Shown here: piece by piece, positions 6,765 through 12,979 of the stretch
Position numbering within the stretch: the stretch's first letter is position 1
Layout: every line of letters starts with the position of its first letter
NCBI GenBank assembly: GCA_002337215.1
Contig: DDFO01000056.1
Location: 11,631 to 26,436 of the forward strand
Source: Phycisphaerales bacterium UBA1926
GTDB lineage: Bacteria; Planctomycetota; Phycisphaerae; Phycisphaerales; UBA1924
Direction of reading: 5' to 3'
DNA length: 14,806 nucleotides
Made by a program: the position numbers and the translations under genes
Notes under the pieces: generated by a model
The model's input: only the letters and a program-made list of their open reading frames with translations
Database searches by the model: none
Told to the model about the DNA's origin: nothing

Positions 6765-8392
6765 TCGAACGATCCCTTGAAGTCGATCTCGAAGGCGTGC
6801 ATCGAAGCAACCTCGTCCGCGGACTTGCTCGCGAGGTTCTCGAACTTGGCGATGATCGGCTCGGGGGGGTCCGAGGCGAGGGCACCGAGTTTTTTCCACT
6901 TGTTGGCGAGCAGCGCGTCGAGGTCGTGGGTGGTGTTGCGGGCGTGGCCCGCGGGGTACATGACGAGACCCGAATCGGCGGTGTCGCCCGAGGCGTTTTC
7001 GATGACGACGCTGGTCGGGATGCCGTCGGGGTACTTGCTGTCGTATTCATCGCCTCCGTGCGCGAACTGGATCTTGTCCATGATCGAGCGGGTCAGTTCG
7101 TTGTTGATCGCGTCCGCGGAGAAGTCGGCCGGAAGGAGGATGAGCTCTTCCCACTTGGTGTCGAGGCCGTTGGCCTTGTTCTCGATCGCCTTGCGGATGA
7201 GGGTGGCGATGATGTAGACCATCGAATGGTCGGCGGACTGGCGGGTGGTGGGCTTGCGCTTGGCGGGGTCGCCGATGATGCCGAATACGGGCTCGTAGGC
7301 GGTGATGGTGATGGTCTTGATCTTCTCGCCGTTGTTGTCGAGCAGCTCGGGGCTGGCGGCGAGGAGGTCGGTCATCGCCTGGATCGCGCCCGCGGACTGG
7401 TGCTCGTAGAGGCCCAGCTTGAAGTGCATGCCCATGACGGCGAAGTCGTCGCCGGATCGGGCGAGGTGGAGATCGAAGGGCGATGCGTCGGCCTGGTTGG
7501 TGTTGGCGTCTGTCGCGTTCACGGCCTTGAACATCTGGCCCGGCCCTTCGAAGATCCGAAAGATCGCTTCGGGGTTGCGGAAGATATCGCGGGGGCCCAG
7601 GAAACCCTTCATCGAGCGTTGGACGCTTTTGACCGCCATCTCGGTACTGATCGCGGCGCTGGAGCCCTTGGAATCGCTGAGCTGCTTGCCGGCGCGGATG
7701 GCTCGGAAGGGGATGAAGTGGGCGACGGTCATGCCGATCGCGGACTCGATCTGCTCGGTGGTCGCGCCCATCATCGCGCCGTAGACCGCGGCGCTCGCGA
7801 TGGCACCGTGGACGACGTGGTCGATCTTGTAGGTCTTGAGGCTGAAGACCTCGGCGAGTCGGCCGCGGATCTCGTCGTGGCAGACCATGGCTTTGAGGGT
7901 CTTGAGCCCGTCGGCGCCGGTGATCTGTGCGGCCGCGGTGGCGACGGAGTAGAAGTCGTTGTGGCCAAACTCGCCGGCGGTGTTGCCGCGTTCGGGGTCA
8001 TACCCAAAGTTGGTGCCGTTGGAGTCCCACTCGCGCACCGCGGCGCAGTTGGCGAGGATGGCCTTCTCGGGGCGGACGGGGAGTTCTGATCCGAACACGG
8101 TCGCGCCCGATCGGCCCGTCTGGACCGGATGATCGAGTGCTTCCTCGCGGAGGACGGTCGGGGCGTTGGTGCCCAGCGCGAGAGCGGAGATGCCGCAGAT
8201 GGCGGCGTCGGTCATGAAGCGGTTGGTATGGGTGAGAACAGCCTCGGAGGGGTTCCCGGCGTTGTCGCTGTTCGCATCGGGGCCGCCCAGGAAGTCGATG
8301 GCATACTGGGCGATGCCGAGAGCCTGATTGGAGTCGGCGGGGAGGTGGGTGAATTGGTCGGTGCTGCTGTTCGAGGCGGTGGCGGTGGTCAT
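6761..8392 (-). CDS. prpD: MmgE/PrpD family protein, probable 2-methylcitrate dehydratase
   Basis: ATG 8392 is preceded by GGAG (8402-8405, spacing 9), giving 543 residues. An in-frame TTG at 8407 overlaps that site and is rejected. The fold is the all-helical MmgE/PrpD type (PF03972). Recognisable pieces are EFGHND (141-146), HDEIRGRLA, KIDHVVHGAIASAAVYGAMMG, SADHSMVY (387-394 region) and the C-terminal YPAGHAR (479-485), which lines up with YPIGHAR of E. coli PrpD. PrpD dehydrates 2-methylcitrate to 2-methyl-cis-aconitate in propionate catabolism. The protein is about 60 residues longer than E. coli PrpD, partly from an Asn/Asp-rich segment near 290-303, and the family also includes aconitate decarboxylases and epimerases, so the substrate is inferred from the nearby prpB. 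It is translationally coupled to the LOG gene and lies 90 bases downstream of the CPBP gene. Confidence 0.85.
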   Translation of the reverse strand: MTTATASNSSTDQFTHLPADSNQALGIAQYAIDFLGGPDANSDNAGNPSEAVLTHTNRFMTDAAICGISALALGTNAPTVLREEALDHPVQTGRSGATVFGSELPVRPEKAILANCAAVREWDSNGTNFGYDPERGNTAGEFGHNDFYSVATAAAQITGADGLKTLKAMVCHDEIRGRLAEVFSLKTYKIDHVVHGAIASAAVYGAMMGATTEQIESAIGMTVAHFIPFRAIRAGKQLSDSKGSSAAISTEMAVKSVQRSMKGFLGPRDIFRNPEAIFRIFEGPGQMFKAVNATDANTNQADASPFDLHLARSGDDFAVMGMHFKLGLYEHQSAGAIQAMTDLLAASPELLDNNGEKIKTITITAYEPVFGIIGDPAKRKPTTRQSADHSMVYIIATLIRKAIENKANGLDTKWEELILLPADFSADAINNELTRSIMDKIQFAHGGDEYDSKYPDGIPTSVVIENASGDTADSGLVMYPAGHARNTTHDLDALLANKWKKLGALASDPPEPIIAKFENLASKSADEVASMHAFEIDFKGSFE

Positions 8393-8420
8393 TTCGGCTC
8401 GCTCCAACGGGTAGAAAGAT

Positions 8421-8436
8421 CCTGTGGGGACACAGG
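8421..8436. other. Short hairpin in the leader of the PrpD-family gene
   Basis: CCTGTG-GGGA-CACAGG forms a perfect 6-bp stem, with a GNRA-type loop on the plus strand and TCCC on the minus strand. It lies 28 bases upstream of the ATG at 8392, inside the 90-base gap after the CPBP gene. No T-run follows in either direction, so it is not a terminator. It could be an operator-like palindrome or chance. Confidence 0.25.
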
Positions 8437-8482
8437 GTAGGAGCGGCGGCGGGCGGAATCAGCGTTCCGGGAGGAGCCGCGC

Positions 8483-9304
8483 TCAGGTCCCGATCGACCC
8501 GGTGAAGACGAACCAGCCGAGCCCGGTGAAGAAGGCCCACCAGCCGTAGAGAGCGTGCTCGATGCCGGCGGCGAGCGTGCTCCTGGTGCGGATGTAGGTG
8601 TAGGCGAAGAGGAATCCGCCCGGGAGGGTGAGGGCGAACGCCTCGATGCTCCAGAAGGGGCAGTGGAGCCACATGAAGGCGAACGCGTTGACGGTGACGA
8701 GGCTGGCGGTGTTGGGAAACAGTGCGCGGTAGCGGTGGAAGAAGAACGCCCGGCTGATGATCTCCTGCGGATAGGCGCTGAAGACCGGGTACCCGATCGC
8801 GATCAGGAAGATGAGCCAGGGACGTTCGCGGGGCAGGAAGAGAAACGCCGACCGTGTCGAGCCGTCGGGGAGAGTCGCGGTCATGATGTCGGTGAAGTGG
8901 GCGAGAAGCCACGCAGCGCCGAGCAGCCCCGCGCCGAGCACCGCGAAGAGGCCGAGGATGCGGGGGAGGTCGCGGAACGCGGGCTTCGCGTTCCAGAGCA
9001 GCCTGTTGCGGAAGGTCCGGTCGCGTGCGAGGACGATCGTGACGATGACGGTGAAGATGAGGAGGACGGGGATGATCATCCCGGCGGCCGAGCGGATCCC
9101 GTTGAAGAACGTGTCTGCTCCTGACGCGTCGAAGTAGGGCCGAAGCCGTTGCTTGGGATCGAGGAAGACCGCGATGAACGCGGGAACGCCGAAAAAGATC
9201 CCGAGCATTTCGAGCCAGCGGAGGACCGGCCTGCGGGGCGGGGTGCGCGGCCCGATGTCGAGATCCGGGCACCCGTTTTCCGGATTGGATGGCGGTTCGT
9301 TCAC
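8483..9304 (-). CDS. CPBP family intramembrane metalloprotease (CAAX protease-like)
   Basis: GTG 9304 overlaps the upstream mscS-like stop as GTGA and gives 273 residues. The first 30 residues are polar and proline-rich, followed by about six to eight hydrophobic segments. The CPBP motifs are present in order: motif 1 YPQEIISR (178-185), motif 2 FMWLH (210-214) and motif 3 with His250 in GIEHALYGWW. In the usual EExxxR motif the first Glu is Gln here (Q180-E181...R185); from memory the YPQE form is a recurrent subtype, so activity may be retained. Relatives act as prenyl-protein proteases in eukaryotes and in bacteriocin immunity or unknown membrane processing in bacteria. The substrate is unknown. 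Translational coupling to the channel gene suggests both are made together in the membrane. Confidence 0.88.
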   Translation of the reverse strand: MNEPPSNPENGCPDLDIGPRTPPRRPVLRWLEMLGIFFGVPAFIAVFLDPKQRLRPYFDASGADTFFNGIRSAAGMIIPVLLIFTVIVTIVLARDRTFRNRLLWNAKPAFRDLPRILGLFAVLGAGLLGAAWLLAHFTDIMTATLPDGSTRSAFLFLPRERPWLIFLIAIGYPVFSAYPQEIISRAFFFHRYRALFPNTASLVTVNAFAFMWLHCPFWSIEAFALTLPGGFLFAYTYIRTRSTLAAGIEHALYGWWAFFTGLGWFVFTGSIGT

Positions 9305-10755
9305 GCGGAGCGGTCTTCTTCGCGGGACGGGTTGTGATGCGAACGGGCGTCGGGATCGCCGCCCCGCGTGCCGTCATCCGGCTCGAGCTCGCCCAGCGTG
9401 CCTTCGTTTTTCGGCGGCGGTGGCGGCGCATCGGCGAGCGTCGGATCGTCGTAATCCCGCACGCGTTCCGACTCGGCCGGCCTGCGGCGTTCGCGGATGG
9501 CGTCCACTCTTTCTTCTCGCTCGCGGGGCAGGGCCCATGGGTACTCGCGTTGGAGAAAGCCGATCAATCGCTCGCGGACATCGCAGCGGAGCTCCCACGC
9601 GGTGGGCGAATCGCCGGCGGTGACGAGGGCGCGGAGCGTCATGGTCCGCTCGGTGCAGTCGATGGTCTGGAGGACCTTCGCCCGGCCGTCCCATTTGGGG
9701 TGGCCTTCGAGGATGCGGTCGAGTTCGTCGCGGAGTGCATCAACCGGGCAGGCGTAGTCGACATGGAGGACGACTGAACCCAGGATGTCGGCGGAGTTGC
9801 GGGTCCAGTTCTCGAAGGGCTCTTCGATGATGGTGCTGAACGGGACGATGAGGCGGCGCTGGTCCCAGATCTTGACGACGACGTAGGTGGTGGTGATCTC
9901 CTCGATCCACCCCCACTCCCCGCGGATGATGACCGCGTCGTCGATGCGGATGGGCTGAGTGAGGGCGATCTGGATGCCGGCGATGATGTTGCCGAGGACG
10001 GGCTTTGCCGCGAAGCCGACCGCGATGCCCGCGATGCCCGCCGAGGCGAGGAGGCTCGCGCCGATCTTGCCGACGCTGTCGAAGGTCATGAGCGCGATCG
10101 CGACGCCCGCGATGCCGACGATGATCATCAGCGTCCGGCTCATGACGCCGACTTGGGTGTGGACGCGGCGGGCCTTGAGGTTGTCGCGGACGTCGATCCG
10201 GTATCGCGAGAGGATCAGGTCGTCGACGCCGGCGATCGCGCCGATGACGAACCATGTCGCCGCGAGGATGAGCCACACCGCGATCGCCTTGGACCAGAGC
10301 CCCGCGAGCAGCGTCGGCGTGATGTCGCGGGAATCGAGTAGCACGAACGCGACCGCCAGACCAAGACCCGCGGCGAAGATGCCGGCGGGGGTTCCGGTAT
10401 GGCCCACGAGCTTCGCGAGGCCCCGCCGGCCGGTCGTGCCGGCAAACCGGCGGAGCACGAACCAGAGCAGCTTCTGCGTGAGGAGCAGCAGCACGACGAT
10501 GACGGCGGTGATCGCGAGCGCCTGGGCCCAGGTGGGCCAGCCTTGGGTGAGCGAGGAGATCCCGTCGTTGACCCACGCGATGAACGGTGAACCACCGATC
10601 CGTTCGCCGAGCGTGCGCGTCGCGGTTTCGGCGGCCTCCCCTGCCGCCTGAACCGCCGAGCCGCCATCGCCTGACAATGCTCCGCCCGCTGCGGGATCGA
10701 TATCGGAGAGGATGGTTTCTGGGCCTGCTGCTGCATTGGTCGCTGGTGTCGGCAT
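9301..10755 (-). CDS. MscS-family mechanosensitive ion channel
   Basis: ATG 10755 gives 484 residues; the frame is open to 11136 but that part runs antisense into the thiolase gene. Residues 1-75 are Ala/Gly-rich and lack a signal peptide. Predicted membrane segments are near 76-101, 123-141, 155-175, 206-224 and the pore-lining helix 232-258 (GASLLASAGIAGIAVGFAAK), followed by the beta domain motif (LGNIIAGIQIALTQPIRIDD, GEWGWIEEI, VPFSTI) at about 254-309. A cytoplasmic vestibule domain runs to about 415. The last about 70 residues are charged and disordered, with a PPPPP run and many Asp/Glu, which is not typical of small MscS. The family opens under membrane tension to release solutes on hypo-osmotic shock. 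It is first in the minus-strand block and probably driven by the promoter candidate near 10846-10875. Confidence 0.93.
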   Translation of the reverse strand: MPTPATNAAAGPETILSDIDPAAGGALSGDGGSAVQAAGEAAETATRTLGERIGGSPFIAWVNDGISSLTQGWPTWAQALAITAVIVVLLLLTQKLLWFVLRRFAGTTGRRGLAKLVGHTGTPAGIFAAGLGLAVAFVLLDSRDITPTLLAGLWSKAIAVWLILAATWFVIGAIAGVDDLILSRYRIDVRDNLKARRVHTQVGVMSRTLMIIVGIAGVAIALMTFDSVGKIGASLLASAGIAGIAVGFAAKPVLGNIIAGIQIALTQPIRIDDAVIIRGEWGWIEEITTTYVVVKIWDQRRLIVPFSTIIEEPFENWTRNSADILGSVVLHVDYACPVDALRDELDRILEGHPKWDGRAKVLQTIDCTERTMTLRALVTAGDSPTAWELRCDVRERLIGFLQREYPWALPREREERVDAIRERRRPAESERVRDYDDPTLADAPPPPPKNEGTLGELEPDDGTRGGDPDARSHHNPSREEDRSA

Positions 10756-10845
10756 CGGCTTGCATCCTACAACGATGCTCCCGCCGCGATCCTCAAGAAC
10801 GCGTGGACTTCCGCGGAGCGTGTTTCCGGCTGTTTCGCGCGGGGG

Positions 10846-10875
10846 TCTATAGTCGGTTGTATCGACACAAACCAA
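10846..10875 (-). promoter_or_regulatory. Candidate sigma70-type promoter for the mscS-like gene
   Basis: On the minus strand TTGGTT (10875-10870) is separated by 18 bases from TATAGA (10851-10846), about 90 bases upstream of the ATG at 10755. The palindromic CTATAG core also offers TATAGT on the plus strand (10848-10853) toward the thiolase gene, where no convincing -35 is seen. The call rests on hexamer resemblance only. Confidence 0.4.
10857..10870. promoter_or_regulatory. Palindromic operator-like site between the divergent mscS-like and thiolase genes
   Basis: TTGTATCGACACAA is an inverted repeat TTGT-n-TCGA-n-ACAA with one mismatched pair. It falls within the spacer of the candidate minus-strand promoter and just downstream of the plus-strand TATAGT, so a bound repressor could block both directions. 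No regulator gene is present in the window. Confidence 0.3.
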
Positions 10876-10975
10876 TCGGCGTGCGGCCGACAGGGGTTCG
10901 CCCAGCGTTCTCGCTCCCAACTCCGCGGCTCGGCCTCTGACAACATTCCCAACGCACACATCACGGAGTCTCGTC

Positions 10976-12172
10976 ATGTCCAACCAGCCCGTTATCGTCG
11001 CCGCGAAGCGCACCCCCATCGGCAAGTTCTTCGGGGGGCTGATGAACGTCCCGAGTCCCACGCTGGGGTCGTACGCGATCCAGGCCGTGCTCGAAGAGGT
11101 GCCCGCTGCGAAGGACCACATCGACGAGTGCATCATGGGCTGCGTGCTGCAGGCCGGGCTGGGCCAGAACCCCGCGCGTCAGGCCGGGCTCGGGGCGGGG
11201 CTGCCCAGCACGCTCAACGCGGTGACAATCAACAAGGTCTGCGGCTCGGGTCTGCAGGCGGTCATGCAGGCCGCGACCGCGATCCGCGCCGGGGACGAGG
11301 ACTGCATCATCGCGGGCGGTTTTGAGAACATGACGGGCTCCCCCCACTTCGCGCACGTGCGGAGCGGGGTGAAGTACGGACCGACCGAGTTCAAGGACGT
11401 GATGGCGCACGACGGGCTGAGCTGCGCGTTCGAGGGTTGGCCCATGGGCAACGCGGCAGAGCACATCGCCGCGAAGCACGCGATCAGCCGGGAGGACCAG
11501 GACCGGTTCGGGGCGTTGAGCCACAAGCGGGCGGCCGAGGCGTGGGACAAGGGCTGGTTCGACAGCGAGGTCGTCGCGCTCACGGGCGAGCAGGTCGGCA
11601 ACCGGAAGGTCAAGGGCCCCGAGGGAGGCGTGTCGCGGGACGAGGGCATCCGGGCGGACTCGACCGCGGAGGGGCTCGGCAAGCTTCGCCCCGCGTTCAC
11701 GAAGGACGGCACGGTGACGGCGGGCAACGCGAGCCAGATCTCGGACGGCGCCGCGGCGCTGCTTGTGATGAGCGAGGCAAAGGCGAAGGAACTCGGGGCG
11801 ACGCCCATGGTCCGCATCCTGAGCCAGGCGACGAGCGGCGTGGAGCCCAAGGACATCTTCGAGGCACCGATCACGGGCATCCGCAAGGCCCTCGAGAAGG
11901 CCGGCAAGAGCGTCGAGGACATCGACATGTTCGAGCTCAACGAGGCGTTCGCCGCCCAGGTGCTCTGCAACGCGAAGGCGCTGGGCATCACCGAGGACAA
12001 GATGAACCCCTGCGGCGGCGGGCTGGCGCTGGGCCATCCGATCGGCGCAAGCGGAGCGCGGGTGCTGACAACGCTGGTGCACCAGATGAAGCGGACGGGC
12101 GCGAAGACGGGGTGCGCGGCGCTCTGCCTGGGCGGTGGGAACAGCGTGGCGATGGTGGTGGAGGCGGTGTGA
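10976..12172 (+). CDS. Acetyl-CoA C-acetyltransferase (thiolase)
   Basis: ATG 10976 has a GGAG site (10965-10968) 7 bases upstream; the product is 398 residues, standard for a biosynthetic/degradative type II thiolase. Catalytic features are all present: nucleophile Cys89 in NKVCGSGLQA, HDGL (145-148), NEAFA (322-326), GGGLALGHPIGASGAR with His354, and the second Cys384 in CLGGGNSVAM. The enzyme joins two acetyl-CoA to acetoacetyl-CoA or cleaves acetoacetyl-CoA, a cytoplasmic step of ketone body, polyhydroxyalkanoate, mevalonate or beta-oxidation pathways. No phaB, hbd or HMG-CoA synthase neighbour narrows the pathway. Codon use is very GC-rich (75% in 11701-11760 by hand count), with AAG, GAG and GGC-type codons favoured, which may mean high expression and leaves long antisense open frames. 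It is close to AtoB/PhaA but the exact orthology is not resolved. Confidence 0.95.
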   Translation: MSNQPVIVAAKRTPIGKFFGGLMNVPSPTLGSYAIQAVLEEVPAAKDHIDECIMGCVLQAGLGQNPARQAGLGAGLPSTLNAVTINKVCGSGLQAVMQAATAIRAGDEDCIIAGGFENMTGSPHFAHVRSGVKYGPTEFKDVMAHDGLSCAFEGWPMGNAAEHIAAKHAISREDQDRFGALSHKRAAEAWDKGWFDSEVVALTGEQVGNRKVKGPEGGVSRDEGIRADSTAEGLGKLRPAFTKDGTVTAGNASQISDGAAALLVMSEAKAKELGATPMVRILSQATSGVEPKDIFEAPITGIRKALEKAGKSVEDIDMFELNEAFAAQVLCNAKALGITEDKMNPCGGGLALGHPIGASGARVLTTLVHQMKRTGAKTGCAALCLGGGNSVAMVVEAV

Positions 12173-12267
12173 GGCTACGGATGCTCCTCCACCCGTTCCG
12201 CGTCCAGGACGCAGCCTGACAGCGAGTCCGCTTCCACAGACGATTTCGGAGCGGATCCACGCGCCGC

Positions 12268-12750
12268 ATGAACCGGGCAACCGTCAGGTTCATGGCGTGG
12301 CGCTATCTTTTTCTCTCGGGACCCGAATCGATGCAATCGATCAATCGGGCCCTCGAGACGATGCTCCTACGAAACGGCTATCCACCCAAGACAATCAGTC
12401 GATTCATCTACACGACCGCTGTGCTCAATGTCCTTGTGCTGCTGTTCATCATCGTGGCGGGAACCTTCCTGACCGGCTATCTCGGATTCTCGCCGTCGAT
12501 CCACCGGAACGCCTTTCCGTTCACCGGCAGTTTGCTCCCCCTGCAGATCATCCTGTCGATCGCCGGCGCGTCGGTTGCGATCGCCGCTGGATTCGCGGTG
12601 TTTCGGGTGAGCGTCAAGCCGACCCTGATGAGCGAGCGGATCAGAAACGACCGGTGCGCCGCGTGCGACGGCACGACTACGGAGCATGAAACGGACAGCA
12701 ACGGGACCGAACTCTGTTGCACTCAGTGCAACGCGATGTGGATCCGGTAG
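12268..12750 (+). CDS. Hypothetical two-TM membrane protein with C-terminal zinc ribbon
   Basis: From ATG 12268 the product is 160 residues; other in-frame starts at 12292, 12331 and 12361 are possible, and 12331 would trim an unconvincing lead. No start has a clear ribosome site. Two hydrophobic segments (about 47-72 and 88-113) are followed by a basic stretch and a small Cys motif, C130-x2-C133 ... C151-x2-C154 (with an extra Cys150), which looks like a rubredoxin/zinc-ribbon knuckle pair facing the cytoplasm. No named family is recognised. The first half is less GC-rich than its neighbours (63 of 120 bases in 12301-12420, about 52%), so it may have a different origin. It follows the thiolase by 95 bases without a visible terminator. 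Confidence 0.6.
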   Translation: MNRATVRFMAWRYLFLSGPESMQSINRALETMLLRNGYPPKTISRFIYTTAVLNVLVLLFIIVAGTFLTGYLGFSPSIHRNAFPFTGSLLPLQIILSIAGASVAIAAGFAVFRVSVKPTLMSERIRNDRCAACDGTTTEHETDSNGTELCCTQCNAMWIR

Positions 12751-12810
12751 TACGGGAAGACAAGGCGGCCCTCTGGTCAATGCCCGACGACGGGGATCAC
12801 AAACATCGAG

Positions 12811-12830
12811 CCCCTCGCGCAAGCGAGGGG
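12811..12830 (+). repeat. Palindromic element copy 1 (REP-like hairpin, GCAA loop)
   Basis: CCCCTCGC-GCAA-GCGAGGGG forms a perfect 8-bp stem with a GNRA tetraloop on the plus strand. Together with the bases CGAG in front, it matches the reverse complement of the element at 12863-12882 over about 25 bases with three differences. There is no T-run, so intrinsic termination of the upstream gene is unlikely. Confidence 0.6.
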
Positions 12831-12862
12831 GACAGGAACTACGTGCGTCGTTCGGGATCATC

Positions 12863-12882
12863 CCCCCCGCTCGCGCGGGGGG
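12863..12882 (-). repeat. Palindromic element copy 2, inverted (REP-like hairpin, GCGA loop)
   Basis: On the minus strand CCCCCCGC-GCGA-GCGGGGGG forms an 8-bp stem with a GNRA loop. Relative to copy 1, the T-A stem pair has become C-G on both sides, a compensatory change, and the loop changed GCAA to GCGA. The copies are inverted and separated by 32 bases in the 229-base gap between the zinc-ribbon gene and the esterase gene. The rest of this gap holds nothing I can identify. Confidence 0.6.
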
Positions 12883-12979
12883 CTCGCTTGATGCGTGAGT
12901 CACACCGTGTGCCACTGACCTACGCAAAGGTCCGTTGCACACAGAGCCCCCCTCTTGACCTCTCCTGTACCATGCATTC

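Noticed and set aside
6749..8089. A 446-codon plus-strand open frame opposite the PrpD-family gene
   Set aside because: It is Gly/Val/Asp/Glu-rich without motifs, typical of an antisense shadow in high-GC DNA; the PrpD-family protein on the minus strand is well supported.
8421..8436. Hairpin as an intrinsic terminator for the CPBP gene
   Set aside because: The stem is only 6 bp with no T-run on either strand, so transcription probably continues into the PrpD-family gene.
8483..9304. CPBP gene as an abortive-infection or bacteriocin immunity system
   Set aside because: Its neighbours are a channel and metabolic genes with no toxin, phage-defence or bacteriocin gene, so a defence role is unsupported.
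10961..12280. A 439-codon open frame antisense to the thiolase gene
   Set aside because: It is a mirror of GC-rich codon usage; the thiolase on the other strand has complete catalytic motifs, and the antisense product is Arg/His/Leu-rich with no recognisable domain.
12863..12882. GC-rich hairpins after the zinc-ribbon gene as intrinsic terminators
   Set aside because: Neither stem is followed by a T-run; the inverted-copy relation fits a REP-like element better.
12955..12960. TTGACC as a -35 box for the esterase gene
   Set aside because: No -10-like hexamer occurs at a workable spacing before the ATG at 12980.
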